Below, in pieces: positions 26,677 through 35,178 of a stretch of 64,000 bases of DNA (position 1 is the stretch's first letter; each line of letters starts with the position of its first letter). The position numbers and the translations under genes are program-made. The notes below the pieces were generated by a model. That model was not told where the DNA came from. It saw only the letters and a list, made by a program, of their open reading frames with translations, and did not search any database. This DNA comes from Aureimonas sp. AU22 (GTDB lineage: Bacteria; Pseudomonadota; Alphaproteobacteria; Rhizobiales; Rhizobiaceae), in contig NZ_BBWJ01000010.1 in the NCBI RefSeq assembly GCF_001463745.1, positions 37,595-101,594 on the forward strand, in the 5' to 3' direction.

Positions 26677-28368
26677 ATGACGACCCACGGCACAGCCCTC
26701 TCGATCCTTGCCGGAAACGCCGCGGGTCCGATCCTCCGGCTGACCGAGCCCCTGAGCTTCTGGGGCGGCGTCGACGCGGCGACGGCGGAGGTGATCGACA
26801 CACGCCATCCGCAGCACGGGGCGCGCCTTTCCGGCGCCGTGGTCCTCATGCCGACCACGCGCGGCTCCTGCTCGGGGTCCGGCGTCGTCCTCGAGATGGC
26901 GCTCGCCGGCCTCGCCCCCGCCGCCCTGGTGTTCCGGGAAGCGGAAGACGTCGCGACGCTGGGAGCGCTCGTGGCCGCCGAGATGTTCGCCAGGCCCGTC
27001 CCCGTCCTGCGGCTGGGGCCGGCGGAGTTCGAAGCCCTCGCGGCGGCCGGGACCGCCACGATCGACGCGGCGGCGATCCGGGCCGATGGCCTGGAGATCC
27101 CGGTGGCGCGTCCGTCCGAGGGCGAGCTCGAGCTCGACGACCGCGATCAGGGGATGCTCGCGGGCGCCGAGGGCGAGGCCGTCGCACAGGCGATGCGTAT
27201 CCTCGTCGCCATGGCGCGCCAGCAGGGCGCGGCCCGGCTCATCGACGTCACACGTGCCCATATCGACGGCTGCATCTATGCCGGCCCCGCCAACCTCGTC
27301 TTCGCCGAGGCGATGGAGGCCAAGGGGGGCCGGGTCCGCGTGCCGACGACGACCAACGCGATTTCCGTCGATCGCGAGGGGTGGCAGCGCCAGGGTGTGG
27401 CCCGCGACTTCGGGGAGCCCGCGGCCCGACTTGCCGACGCCTATGTCCGGATGGGATGCCGCCCGACCTTCACCTGCGCACCCTACCTCCTGCCCGGCGC
27501 ACCGGACCGCGGCGAGCCGATCGGCTGGTCGGAGTCGAACGCCGTGATCTTCGCCAACAGCGTGCTCGGCGCCCGGACGGCCAAGCACGCCGACTTCCTC
27601 GACCTCTGCATCGCCATCACCGGGCGCGCGCCGCTGGCGGGACCGTTCCTCGAGGCCGAGCGGCGCGCCCGCGTCGTGATCACGGTCGACCTGCCGGCGG
27701 GCGCGGACGCCGCGGCCTGGCCGTTGATCGGCTATCTCGCGGGCTCGCTGGCGCCCGACCGGATCCCGCTTCTGCGCGGCCTCGCCGACGCAGCGCCGAC
27801 GCCCGACGACCTCAAGGCCCTCTGCGCCGCCTTCGGGACGACCTCGGCGGCCCCGATGCTGCACGTCGAAGGGGTCACGCCCGAAGCCGACGGCGCGGCC
27901 GCGCCGGACGCACCGCACATCGCGATCGGCCGGGCGGAACTCGCGGAGGGCTGGCGCAAGCTGAACGACGGGCCGGAGGCGATCGATCTCGTCGCGATCG
28001 GCAGTCCCCATGCCTCGCTTGCCGAATGCCGCGCGCTGGCGGCGGTGCTGGCGGGACAACCCCGCCACCCGCGCGTCGCCGCCATCGTAACCGCCGGACG
28101 CCAGGTCCTCGCCGAAGCGGAGGCGGACGGGACGCGCGGGGCGCTGGCCGCAGCGGGCGTCGAGATGATCCCCGATCTCTGCTGGTGCTCGATCTCGCGC
28201 CCCGTCTTCCCGACGACCGCGAGGACGGTGATCACGACATCGGGCAAGTACGCGCACTACGGCCCCGGCCTGTCGGGCTGCGCGGTGCGTCTCGGCACGT
28301 TGACGGACTGCGCCGACGCCCTTCTGTCGGGCCGGGCCCCCGCAAGGCTCCCGACCTGGATGGCGTAG
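26677..28368 (+). CDS. Aconitase X, fused swivel and catalytic domains (cis-3-hydroxyproline dehydratase-like)
   Basis: The 563-residue protein joins a DUF126-type swivel domain (about residues 1-145; [20 protein letters not shown]) to the DUF521 catalytic domain (about 150-563; [40 protein letters not shown], and the C-terminal [15 protein letters not shown]). Many bacteria encode these as two genes. Characterised members dehydrate cis-3-hydroxy-L-proline; others are of unknown function. A hydroxyproline operon lies 15 kb away, but the reductase expected for the cis-3 path is not in the window. The adjacent LysR gene is convergent and may regulate it. Confidence 0.85.
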   Translation: MTTHGTALSILAGNAAGPILRLTEPLSFWGGVDAATAEVIDTRHPQHGARLSGAVVLMPTTRGSCSGSGVVLEMALAGLAPAALVFREAEDVATLGALVAAEMFARPVPVLRLGPAEFEALAAAGTATIDAAAIRADGLEIPVARPSEGELELDDRDQGMLAGAEGEAVAQAMRILVAMARQQGAARLIDVTRAHIDGCIYAGPANLVFAEAMEAKGGRVRVPTTTNAISVDREGWQRQGVARDFGEPAARLADAYVRMGCRPTFTCAPYLLPGAPDRGEPIGWSESNAVIFANSVLGARTAKHADFLDLCIAITGRAPLAGPFLEAERRARVVITVDLPAGADAAAWPLIGYLAGSLAPDRIPLLRGLADAAPTPDDLKALCAAFGTTSAAPMLHVEGVTPEADGAAAPDAPHIAIGRAELAEGWRKLNDGPEAIDLVAIGSPHASLAECRALAAVLAGQPRHPRVAAIVTAGRQVLAEAEADGTRGALAAAGVEMIPDLCWCSISRPVFPTTARTVITTSGKYAHYGPGLSGCAVRLGTLTDCADALLSGRAPARLPTWMA

Positions 28369-28402
28369 CGGTTCCCCGCCGCCGGCCCGTATGATGCGGC
28401 GG

Positions 28403-29311
28403 TCAGTCCTCGGCGGTGCCTTCGAGCCTTCGATGGCGGAGCAGCCATTCGCGGACCGCCATGGTGGGAACGGGGTATCGCGGCTTGCGCAGGGTCACGA
28501 CATAGGCGCTCAAGCCGCCCCGCATGCCGGCGGGAAGCGCCTGCACTAGACGACCAGCGCAAAGGTCGCCTTCCACCAGGAAGCGGCTTGCGACGGCCAG
28601 CCCCTGCCCCGCGACGGCGGCGTCGATCGCCAGGGAGGTCTGGCTGAACCGCACCTGCCGGGCGGACGCGGGCAAGGCGCGTGCGAGGACGCGCTCCGCA
28701 AACTCCGGCCAGAGGTCGTGCGCGTCGTTGAGGAACGTGAAGCGGTCGAGGTCCTCCGCATCGAGCCGGGACGATCCGCCGCCGAGCAAGGCCGGGCTGC
28801 CGACGGCGACGACCTCCTGTTCGAACAGGAGATCGGCGACGAGCGCGGCGCCGAAAGGCGGGCGCCCCTGGCGCACCGCGATATCGACGCCGTCGGTCTG
28901 GAAATTCGACAGCGCCTCGGTGGCAAGAATGCGCAGTTCGATACCAGGGCAGGTTCCGGCGAAATCCGGCAGCCGCGGCAGCAGCCATTTCGACGCGAAG
29001 GTCGGCGTCACGCTGATCGTCAGCCGCGTGGGCTCGGGCCTGAGCGCCTCGGTCGCCTCGGTGATCAGCTCAAAGGCCCGCCGCAATTGCGCGGCGTAGC
29101 TTCGTCCCGGCGGCGTCAGCGCCAGCGATCGCGGCAGGCGCTCGAAAAGCCGGATGCCGAGGGCGGCTTCCAGCCCCCGGACCTGCTGCGCCACGGCGCC
29201 CTGCGTGACGCCGAGCTCTTCTGCGGCGAGCCGGAAGTTCAGATGGCGCGCCGACGCCTCGAAGGCGCGCAGGGCGTTGAGCGGCGGACGTCGGTTCGGC
29301 GAACTGGTCAC
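28403..29311 (-). CDS. LysR-family regulator (GcvA-like)
   Basis: This 302-residue regulator has an N-terminal HTH (PPLNALRAFEASARHLNFRL, AAEELGVTQGAVAQQVRGLE) and a periplasmic-binding-like effector domain (about 95-295). The sequence is closest to the GcvA/AmpR group. It is convergent with aconitase X and divergent from the SDR at 29432, with 120 bp between the starts, so the SDR and the transporter behind it are the most likely targets. Confidence 0.92.
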   Translation of the reverse strand: MTSSPNRRPPLNALRAFEASARHLNFRLAAEELGVTQGAVAQQVRGLEAALGIRLFERLPRSLALTPPGRSYAAQLRRAFELITEATEALRPEPTRLTISVTPTFASKWLLPRLPDFAGTCPGIELRILATEALSNFQTDGVDIAVRQGRPPFGAALVADLLFEQEVVAVGSPALLGGGSSRLDAEDLDRFTFLNDAHDLWPEFAERVLARALPASARQVRFSQTSLAIDAAVAGQGLAVASRFLVEGDLCAGRLVQALPAGMRGGLSAYVVTLRKPRYPVPTMAVREWLLRHRRLEGTAED

Positions 29312-29431
29312 CCAGTAGATTTCCTACAGTGTCGCGAGCGAACTTCTTCATAGTGGGCGCGACCCCGCAATGCCATAGCTCGGGGGTCGAGCCGCAAATC
29401 GCTCATCAACAGGACCGCAGGAGCCCGTGCC

Positions 29432-30133
29432 ATGACCGACCGGATCGCCATCGTCACCGCAGGGGGCAGCGGCATGGGAGCGGCCGCGGCGCGGCGCCTG
29501 GCCGCCGACGGCTACAAGGTCGCCATCCTGTCCTCGTCCGGAAAGGGCGAGGCGCTCGCCGCCGAACTCGGCGGCTTCGGCGTGACGGGCTCCAACCAGT
29601 CCGTCGACGACCTCCGGCGCCTCGTCGACGGCACGATGGACCGCTGGGGCCGGATCGACGTCCTCGTCAACAGCGCCGGTCACGGGCCGCGCGCGCCCAT
29701 CGTCGAGATCACCGACGAAGAGTGGCACAAGGGAATGGACGTCTATCTCCTCAACGTCGTCCGCCCCGTTCGGCTCGTCGCCCCGATCATGCGGGAGCAG
29801 CGGGGCGGTGCCATCGTCAACATCTCCACCGCCTGGGCCTTCGAGCCGAGCGCCATGTTCCCGACCTCGGGGGTCTTCCGGGCGGGGCTCGCGGCCTACG
29901 CCAAGATCTTCGCGGACGCCTTCGCCGCCGACGGCGTGCGCATGAACAACGTCCTGCCGGGCTGGATCGACAGCCTCCCGGCGACGGAGGAGCGCCGACA
30001 GGGCGTGCCGATGGGTCGCTACGGCCGGGCGGAGGAAGTGGCCGCCACGATCGCGTTCCTGGCCTCCGACGGGGCCGGCTACATCACGGGCCAGAACATC
30101 CGCGTCGACGGCGGCGTGACGCGATCGGTCTGA
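29432..30133 (+). CDS. SDR-fold protein lacking the catalytic YxxxK
   Basis: This 233-residue protein keeps the Rossmann cofactor motif TAGGSGMG, the NSAG block and Ser132 (NISTAW), but the residues aligned with the catalytic tyrosine and lysine are Ser146 and Arg150 (TSGVFRAGL). The nearby aromatic is Phe143. The C-terminus (GQNIRVDGGVTRSV) is normal. It may bind NAD(P) without classical reductase activity or use a different acid, or it may act as a sensor or structural subunit. It is followed after five bases by a DMT transporter gene, so they form a unit. Confidence 0.85.
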   Translation: MTDRIAIVTAGGSGMGAAAARRLAADGYKVAILSSSGKGEALAAELGGFGVTGSNQSVDDLRRLVDGTMDRWGRIDVLVNSAGHGPRAPIVEITDEEWHKGMDVYLLNVVRPVRLVAPIMREQRGGAIVNISTAWAFEPSAMFPTSGVFRAGLAAYAKIFADAFAADGVRMNNVLPGWIDSLPATEERRQGVPMGRYGRAEEVAATIAFLASDGAGYITGQNIRVDGGVTRSV

Positions 30134-30138
30134 CGTCG

Positions 30139-31119
30139 ATGCGCGCCAGGACAGTCCCGCGGCCACCCGTTCCTCGCGACGCCTCGTCCGGCCTCGCGCT
30201 CGCCTACGCGGCCTTCGTCGCCCTCGGCGTGATCTGGGGTTCGAACTTCATTCTCGTGAAATGGGCGGCGGTCTGGATCTCCCCGAGCCAGATCGTGCTT
30301 CTGCGCGTCCTGTTCGGCTTCCTTCCCCTTCTGGTGGCGGCCCTTGCGATGGGAGCGCTGCATTGGCGCGACATCAGGCACCTTCACCACTTCCTGGTCA
30401 TGTCGTTTCTGGCGACGACCTTCTACTACGTCGCCTTCGCCAAGGGCACGGTGCTGCTCCTGTCGAGCGTCGCCGGCATGCTGAGCGGGGCGATCCCGCT
30501 CTTCACCTTCGTCACGGCGCTCGTCTTCCTACGCTCGGAGCCCATCAACGCCCGCTCGGTCACGGGCACGCTTCTGGGCTTCCTCGGCATCCTTCTGATC
30601 GCCCGTCCCTGGAACGATGACATCGGCGGCGTGGATCCGGCGGGCATCCTCTGGATGATCGCGGGCTCCTTCAGCGTCGGCGCGTCCTTCGTCTACGCCA
30701 GGAAGTTCATCAGCCCCCTGGGCCTGTTGCCGCTGGCGCTGACCACCTACCAGATCGGCATCGCCCTCGTGCTGCTCCTGGCCACCACCGACCTGCAAGG
30801 CATCGGCGCGGTGTTTTCCGACGCGTGGGCGTCGCTCGGCCTGGTGCTGGGTCTCGGCCTCTGCGGCACGGGGTTCGCCTACATCCTCTACTACCGGATC
30901 GTGGGGCGTCTCGGCGCCGTGGCGGCATCGGGCGTGACGTATATCCCGCCCGTCGTGTCGCTGGCGATCGGAGCCGCGCTCGTCGGCGAACCCGTCGCAC
31001 CGCTCGACGTCGCCGCGATGGCGGCGATCATCCTCGGTGTCGCGGTGCTGCAATCCGGCCGCGAGAGGATGCCCCGCGACGCCCGGCGGGAGCGGCCTGC
31101 CCGCAGCTCCCGCCCGTAG
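30139..31119 (+). CDS. DMT-superfamily transporter (EamA family)
   Basis: This 326-residue inner-membrane protein has ten predicted helices in two EamA repeats, starting ALAYAAFVALGVIWGSNFIL and repeating at about residue 175. These proteins export metabolites or amino acids, occasionally import them. The C-terminal tail is short and arginine-rich. The ATG at 30139 lies five bases after the SDR stop, so it is translated from the same transcript. The ligand is unknown. Confidence 0.88.
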   Translation: MRARTVPRPPVPRDASSGLALAYAAFVALGVIWGSNFILVKWAAVWISPSQIVLLRVLFGFLPLLVAALAMGALHWRDIRHLHHFLVMSFLATTFYYVAFAKGTVLLLSSVAGMLSGAIPLFTFVTALVFLRSEPINARSVTGTLLGFLGILLIARPWNDDIGGVDPAGILWMIAGSFSVGASFVYARKFISPLGLLPLALTTYQIGIALVLLLATTDLQGIGAVFSDAWASLGLVLGLGLCGTGFAYILYYRIVGRLGAVAASGVTYIPPVVSLAIGAALVGEPVAPLDVAAMAAIILGVAVLQSGRERMPRDARRERPARSSRP

Positions 31120-31126
31120 CGCCCGA

Positions 31127-31957
31127 TCAGAAGGTCGCGGTCATCGGATCGGGGCCGAGCCGGCCCCCGGACGAGTCGAGGCCTTTGATGTCCCGCATGT
31201 CATCGGCGTCCAGGCGGAAGCCGAAGACATCGAAATTGGCGACGATGCGGCTCGGCGTCACCGACTTCGGGATCACAACCAGCCCGTTGTCGATGTGCCA
31301 GCGGATGATGACCTGCGCCGGGGTCTTGCCGTGCTTCCCGGCGATCTTCGTGATGACCGGATCCTCCAGCAGTTTTCCCTGGCCGAGCGGGCTCCAGGAC
31401 TCGGTCGCGATGCCCCGCTCGGCATGGGCCTTGCGCAGAGCGCGCTGCTGGAAGCGCGGGTGCAGCTCGATCTGGTTGAGGACGGGCGTCACACCCGTTT
31501 CCGCGATCAGCCGGTCGAGGTGCTCCGCCGTGAAGTTGGAGACGCCGATGGATTTGGCGCGCCCTTCCTCCTTCAGCCGGACGAGCGCCCGCCAGGTATC
31601 GACATAGAGCCCTTTGGCAGGCGCGGGCCAATGGATGAGGTAGAGATCGACATGGTCGAGGCCGAGGCGTCCGAGGCTCGCGTCCATGGCCTTCAGCGTC
31701 GCGTCGAAGCCCTGGTCGGCGTTCCAGACCTTCGTGGTGACGAAGAGCTCCTCCCGCGCCACGCCCGACTGGCGAAGGCCCTCGCCGACGCCGCGCTCGT
31801 TCTCGTACACCGCGGCGGTATCGACATGCCGGTAGCCGGCATGGATGGCGGTGGAGACGGCCGCCGCCGCCCCGTCGTCCGGTGTCTGCCAGACGCCGAG
31901 GCCGACCTGCGGGATGGCCCTTCCGTCGTTGAAGGAAACGGTGGGGTGCTGGGTCAT
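31127..31957 (-). CDS. Aldo/keto reductase (2,5-diketo-D-gluconate reductase-like)
   Basis: This 276-residue (beta/alpha)8 reductase has the tetrad Asp and Tyr in HVDTAAVYENE, Lys in FVTTKVWN and His in YLIHWPAP, and the cofactor segment IPKSVTPSRI in the C-terminal half. It is NADPH-dependent by family and would reduce small aldehydes or ketones. The ATG at 31957 is preceded by GGAG. It is divergent from phoA and convergent with the transporter gene; only seven bases separate their ends. Confidence 0.92.
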   Translation of the reverse strand: MTQHPTVSFNDGRAIPQVGLGVWQTPDDGAAAAVSTAIHAGYRHVDTAAVYENERGVGEGLRQSGVAREELFVTTKVWNADQGFDATLKAMDASLGRLGLDHVDLYLIHWPAPAKGLYVDTWRALVRLKEEGRAKSIGVSNFTAEHLDRLIAETGVTPVLNQIELHPRFQQRALRKAHAERGIATESWSPLGQGKLLEDPVITKIAGKHGKTPAQVIIRWHIDNGLVVIPKSVTPSRIVANFDVFGFRLDADDMRDIKGLDSSGGRLGPDPMTATF

Positions 31958-32112
31958 GGAAAACTCCGTGCATATTGGCCCAAGCCACAAGGCTGCGGCG
32001 GGCGTCGCCCCTACATAGGCTTCGAAAACGGAAGCTGAACGGCCATTTCGAGACGACGCATCTGAGACCCGGAGCCGCGGAGGGCGACGCCCTTCCTGGA
32101 TGCTCGCGGCCG

Positions 32113-32130
32113 TTGTCATGCAGGTGACAT
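32113..32130 (+). promoter_or_regulatory. Pho-box-like site before the alkaline phosphatase
   Basis: TTGTCAT (32113-32119), a four-base spacer GCAG and GTGACAT (32124-32130) form two direct heptamers in the 11-bp register of the PhoB consensus CTGTCAT-N4-CTGTCAT, with 6/7 and 5/7 matches. A poor -10 candidate, TAGCGA, follows 10 bases later, as expected for a PhoB-activated promoter lacking a -35 element. It lies 53 bases before the start codon. Confidence 0.6.
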
Positions 32131-32183
32131 GAGCAGGCGCTAGCGAGCGGGGCGCATCAGCCCCTTTCCGGAGTCTCTGGACC

Positions 32184-33935
32184 ATGCGCGGTCTTCTCGC
32201 CCTCTTCGCCGCCACGACCTGTCTGGCCTCCGTCGCAGCCGCCCAGGCCACGACGATCTACCCGCTCGATCGCGCCACGATCCTGGCGCAGTCGCCCTTC
32301 GACATGAAGGTCGAATTCGACGGCGTCGTCGCCGAGGGCGACGTTTCGGTCACGATCAACGGCAAGCCCGCCGCCGAGGTTCTGGGGAGCCAGGTCGAGT
32401 TCATCGAGAAGGAGCCGGACGCCGAAGCCTCCGCCGTCCGCATCAAGGGCGTCGCGCTTGTCCAGCCCGGGTCCTACGAGGTCGTCGCCAAGGCCGGCGA
32501 CGAGACCAGGACCGTGACCTGGGACGTCTACGGCACGGCCGAGACCCCGAAGGCGAAGAACGTCATCTTCCTGGTCGGCGACGGCCTGTCGGTGGCGCAC
32601 CGCACCGCGGCGCGCATCATGTCCAAGGGCATGACCGAGGGCAAGGCAAACGGCCGCCTCAACATGGACGGCCTCGACCGCATGGCCTTCATCGGCACCT
32701 CGTCCACCGAAGCGGTGGCGACGGACAGCGCCAACACGATGTCGGCCTACATGACAGGCCACAAGACGGCGGTGAACGCGCTCGGCGTCTATGCCGACCG
32801 CACGAAGGATTCGATGGACGACCCGAAGGTCGAGACCATGGCCGAGGCGCTGCGCCGCCAGACCGGCCGCTCGATCGGGATCGTCACGACTTCCGAGCTC
32901 CAGGACGCGACCCCGGCGGCCGTCGCCGCCCACACCCGCCGGCGCGCCGACAAGGCCGAGATCACCGGCATGCTGTTCGACGTGACGCCGGACGTCATCA
33001 TGGGCGGCGGTTCGGCCTACTTCCTGCCGCAGTCGACCCCGGGCTCCAAGCGCAAGGACGACAAGGACTACATCAAGATGTTCCAGGACGCCGGCTACAC
33101 GCTGGCGACCGACAAGACGCAGCTCGAGAGCGCCAAGGGAACCAACAGCGGCAAGATCCTCGGCCTCTTCCACACCGCCAACATGGACACGACGCTCGAC
33201 CGCGAGTTCCTGCGCAAGGGCACGGTGGAGAAGTTCCCGAACCAGCCGGGCCTCGCCGAGATGGCCGAGATCGCGATCGGACAGCTTTCGAAGAACCAGG
33301 ACGGTTTCTTCCTGATGGTGGAAGCGGCCAACATCGACAAGATGTCCCATCCGCTCGACTGGGATCGCGCGGTCGTCGATACGATCGAGTTCGACAAGGC
33401 GGTCGGCGTCGCGATGGAGTTCGCGCGCAACAATCCGGACACGCTGGTCGTGGCGACGGGCGACCACACCCACGGCGTCTCGATCATCGGCACGGTGGAC
33501 GACGAGAAGCCGGGCGACGACATGCGCGAGAAGGTCGGCACCTATGCCGAAGCCGGCTTCCCGAACTACACCGACGAGAACGGCGACGGCTACCCCGACC
33601 GCGTGGACGTGTCGCGCCGCCTGTTCTTGTCGGCCAACAACGGCCCGGACCACTACGAGACCTTCCGCCCCAAGCTCGACGGTCCGTTCGTGCCGGCGAT
33701 CCAGAACGAGGCCAAGCAATACGTCGCGAACGAGGCCTACAAGGACGTGCCGGGCGCCGTGCTCGTTCAGGGCAACATCCCGCGCAGCGGCGATTCCGGC
33801 GTCCATTCGGTCGACGACATCGTGCTGCAGGCGACCGGCCCCGGCTCGGAGAGCTTCAAGGGCTACATGGAGCAGAGCGACGTCTACCGCGTCCTCGCCG
33901 ACGTCATGGCGCTCGGCACCAAGCAGACGCAGTAA
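32184..33935 (+). CDS. Alkaline phosphatase (PhoA family), exported
   Basis: This 583-residue phosphomonoesterase has a signal peptide (MRGLLALFAATTCLASVAAA), an extra N-terminal beta domain (about 22-120), then the PhoA fold. Asp133 (FLVGDG) binds metal and Ser182 (ATDSANT) is the phospho-accepting nucleophile; GDHTHG gives C-terminal metal ligands. An insertion at residues 464-475 (DENGDGYPDRVD) looks like a calcium-binding loop. It releases phosphate in the periplasm. A Pho-box-like site lies upstream and a strong hairpin downstream, so it is probably a single-gene unit. Confidence 0.93.
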   Translation: MRGLLALFAATTCLASVAAAQATTIYPLDRATILAQSPFDMKVEFDGVVAEGDVSVTINGKPAAEVLGSQVEFIEKEPDAEASAVRIKGVALVQPGSYEVVAKAGDETRTVTWDVYGTAETPKAKNVIFLVGDGLSVAHRTAARIMSKGMTEGKANGRLNMDGLDRMAFIGTSSTEAVATDSANTMSAYMTGHKTAVNALGVYADRTKDSMDDPKVETMAEALRRQTGRSIGIVTTSELQDATPAAVAAHTRRRADKAEITGMLFDVTPDVIMGGGSAYFLPQSTPGSKRKDDKDYIKMFQDAGYTLATDKTQLESAKGTNSGKILGLFHTANMDTTLDREFLRKGTVEKFPNQPGLAEMAEIAIGQLSKNQDGFFLMVEAANIDKMSHPLDWDRAVVDTIEFDKAVGVAMEFARNNPDTLVVATGDHTHGVSIIGTVDDEKPGDDMREKVGTYAEAGFPNYTDENGDGYPDRVDVSRRLFLSANNGPDHYETFRPKLDGPFVPAIQNEAKQYVANEAYKDVPGAVLVQGNIPRSGDSGVHSVDDIVLQATGPGSESFKGYMEQSDVYRVLADVMALGTKQTQ

Positions 33936-33949
33936 GGCCACGCCGCAAG

Positions 33950-33986
33950 GGTCGGACGCAGGGCTCGCGAAAGCCCGAGTCCGACC
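33950..33986 (+). terminator. Two-tier hairpin after the alkaline phosphatase
   Basis: Outer arms GGTCGGAC (33950-33957) and GTCCGACC (33979-33986) enclose inner arms GGGCT (33961-33965) and AGCCC (33972-33976). It lies 15 bases after the stop. A short pyrimidine stretch (ATCCTTCCC) follows. It should stop most transcription before the ABC genes. Confidence 0.7.
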
Positions 33987-34017
33987 ATCCTTCCCGATCA
34001 TCGCCAAGGTCCGTTCC

Positions 34018-34491
34018 ATGTACGATCAGCCCCGGTTCCCGGCCCTGCACCGCCGGCAGATGCTGCGTGGCACGGCGGCGCTTCTGGCCGGGCTGGGGCT
34101 TGGGATCGGCCCCGCTTTGGCTGCCGACAACCTGACCTTCGACGAGATGTACGGGTCGGTCGGCGTGCTCGGCCTCACCTTCTCCGACAAGCTCAAGCGG
34201 CTCGACGGACAGGCGGTGGCGATGCGCGGCTTCATGGCGCCGCCGTTGAAGGCCGAGGCGAATTTCTTCGTCCTCACGCAGATCCCGATGGCGCTCTGCC
34301 CCTTCTGCTCCTCCGACGCCGACTGGCCCGACAACATCGTGGTCGTCTATCTCGGCGAGGCGCAGACCTTCGAGCAGGCGAACGCCACGATCGAGGTGGA
34401 AGGGCGGCTTGAAGTCGGATCCTGGACCGATCCCCAGACCGGCTTCGTCAGCCTGGTGCGCATCGTCGATGCCGAGTTCCGGGCCGCCTGA
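34018..34491 (+). CDS. Exported DUF3299-like protein with CPFC motif (putative metal-system component)
   Basis: This 157-residue protein has a Tat-like signal (HRRQMLRG followed by an Ala/Leu/Gly-rich stretch, cleavage probably after ALA before ADNLTF). The mature domain has a DUF3299-like pattern: KRLDGQAVAMRGFMAPP, then a Cys pair at residues 94 and 97 (LCPFC) and NIVVVYLGEAQ. DUF3299-like proteins are found beside FtsX-type ABC genes, and a role in metal handling has been proposed for some of these clusters; here this is inference. The ATPase gene starts four bases after its stop. Confidence 0.7.
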   Translation: MYDQPRFPALHRRQMLRGTAALLAGLGLGIGPALAADNLTFDEMYGSVGVLGLTFSDKLKRLDGQAVAMRGFMAPPLKAEANFFVLTQIPMALCPFCSSDADWPDNIVVVYLGEAQTFEQANATIEVEGRLEVGSWTDPQTGFVSLVRIVDAEFRAA

Positions 34492-34494
34492 ACC

Positions 34495-35178
34495 GTGCTG
34501 GCCCTTGCACTGGACGGCGTCGAGGTGCGCTTTGCCGGACTGACCGCGCCGGCCCTCGACATCCCCTCACTCCGACTCGCTCCCGGCGCGCGCGTCGCGA
34601 TCACCGGCCCCTCCGGGTCGGGCAAGACGACGCTGTTCAACGTCCTGACGGGGCTCGCGCGTGTCACGCAGGGGCGCGTCTGCTGGGGCGATTGCGATCT
34701 CGGCACCTTGTCCGAGCGCCGCCGAGACCGCTGGCGCGCCGGCCATGTCGGGCTGGTGATGCAGGACTTCTACCTGTTTCCCGGCCTGTCCGCCTTGGAG
34801 AACGTGCTCCTGCCCCAGCGCCTTTCGCGCCTGCGGCTGCCTCCCCACTTTCGCGACGAAGGCAGAAGGCTCCTGGCGCGCGTCGGCATCGAACGACTGG
34901 ACCAGCCCGTGGAGACCCTGTCGCGCGGACAGATGCAGCGGGTAGCGGTCGCCCGCGCGCTCGTCGGCCGGCCAGGTCTGCTGGTCGCGGACGAGCCGAC
35001 GGCGAGCCTCGACGCGGACGCCGGCGCGGCGGTCGCCGACCTTCTTCTGGAACTCGCCGCGGAAACCGGATCGACCTTGATCGTCGCCAGCCACGACCGG
35101 CGGCTGATCGATCGCCTCACCCATGTCCTGCGTCTCGAAGGCGGCCGCCTCGCCCGATCGGAGCCGGTGCCCGCATGA
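34495..35178 (+). CDS. ABC transporter ATP-binding protein (LolD/MacB-like)
   Basis: This 227-residue ATPase starts with GTG at 34495. Walker A is GPSGSGKTT, the signature is LSRGQMQRVAVARAL and Walker B is LLVADEPTASLD, followed by the switch His in IVASHDRR. The arrangement is that of small ATPases that serve FtsX-type permeases. It overlaps the permease start by the ATGA stop/start, so the two are co-translated. The signature has Arg-Gly-Gln in place of Gly-Gly-Gln. Confidence 0.9.
   Translation: MLALALDGVEVRFAGLTAPALDIPSLRLAPGARVAITGPSGSGKTTLFNVLTGLARVTQGRVCWGDCDLGTLSERRRDRWRAGHVGLVMQDFYLFPGLSALENVLLPQRLSRLRLPPHFRDEGRRLLARVGIERLDQPVETLSRGQMQRVAVARALVGRPGLLVADEPTASLDADAGAAVADLLLELAAETGSTLIVASHDRRLIDRLTHVLRLEGGRLARSEPVPA

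Noticed and set aside
26512..28257. A 581-codon minus-strand ORF opposite aconitase X
   Set aside because: Low-complexity Arg/Gly/Asp shadow; the plus strand has a full AcnX with conserved motifs.
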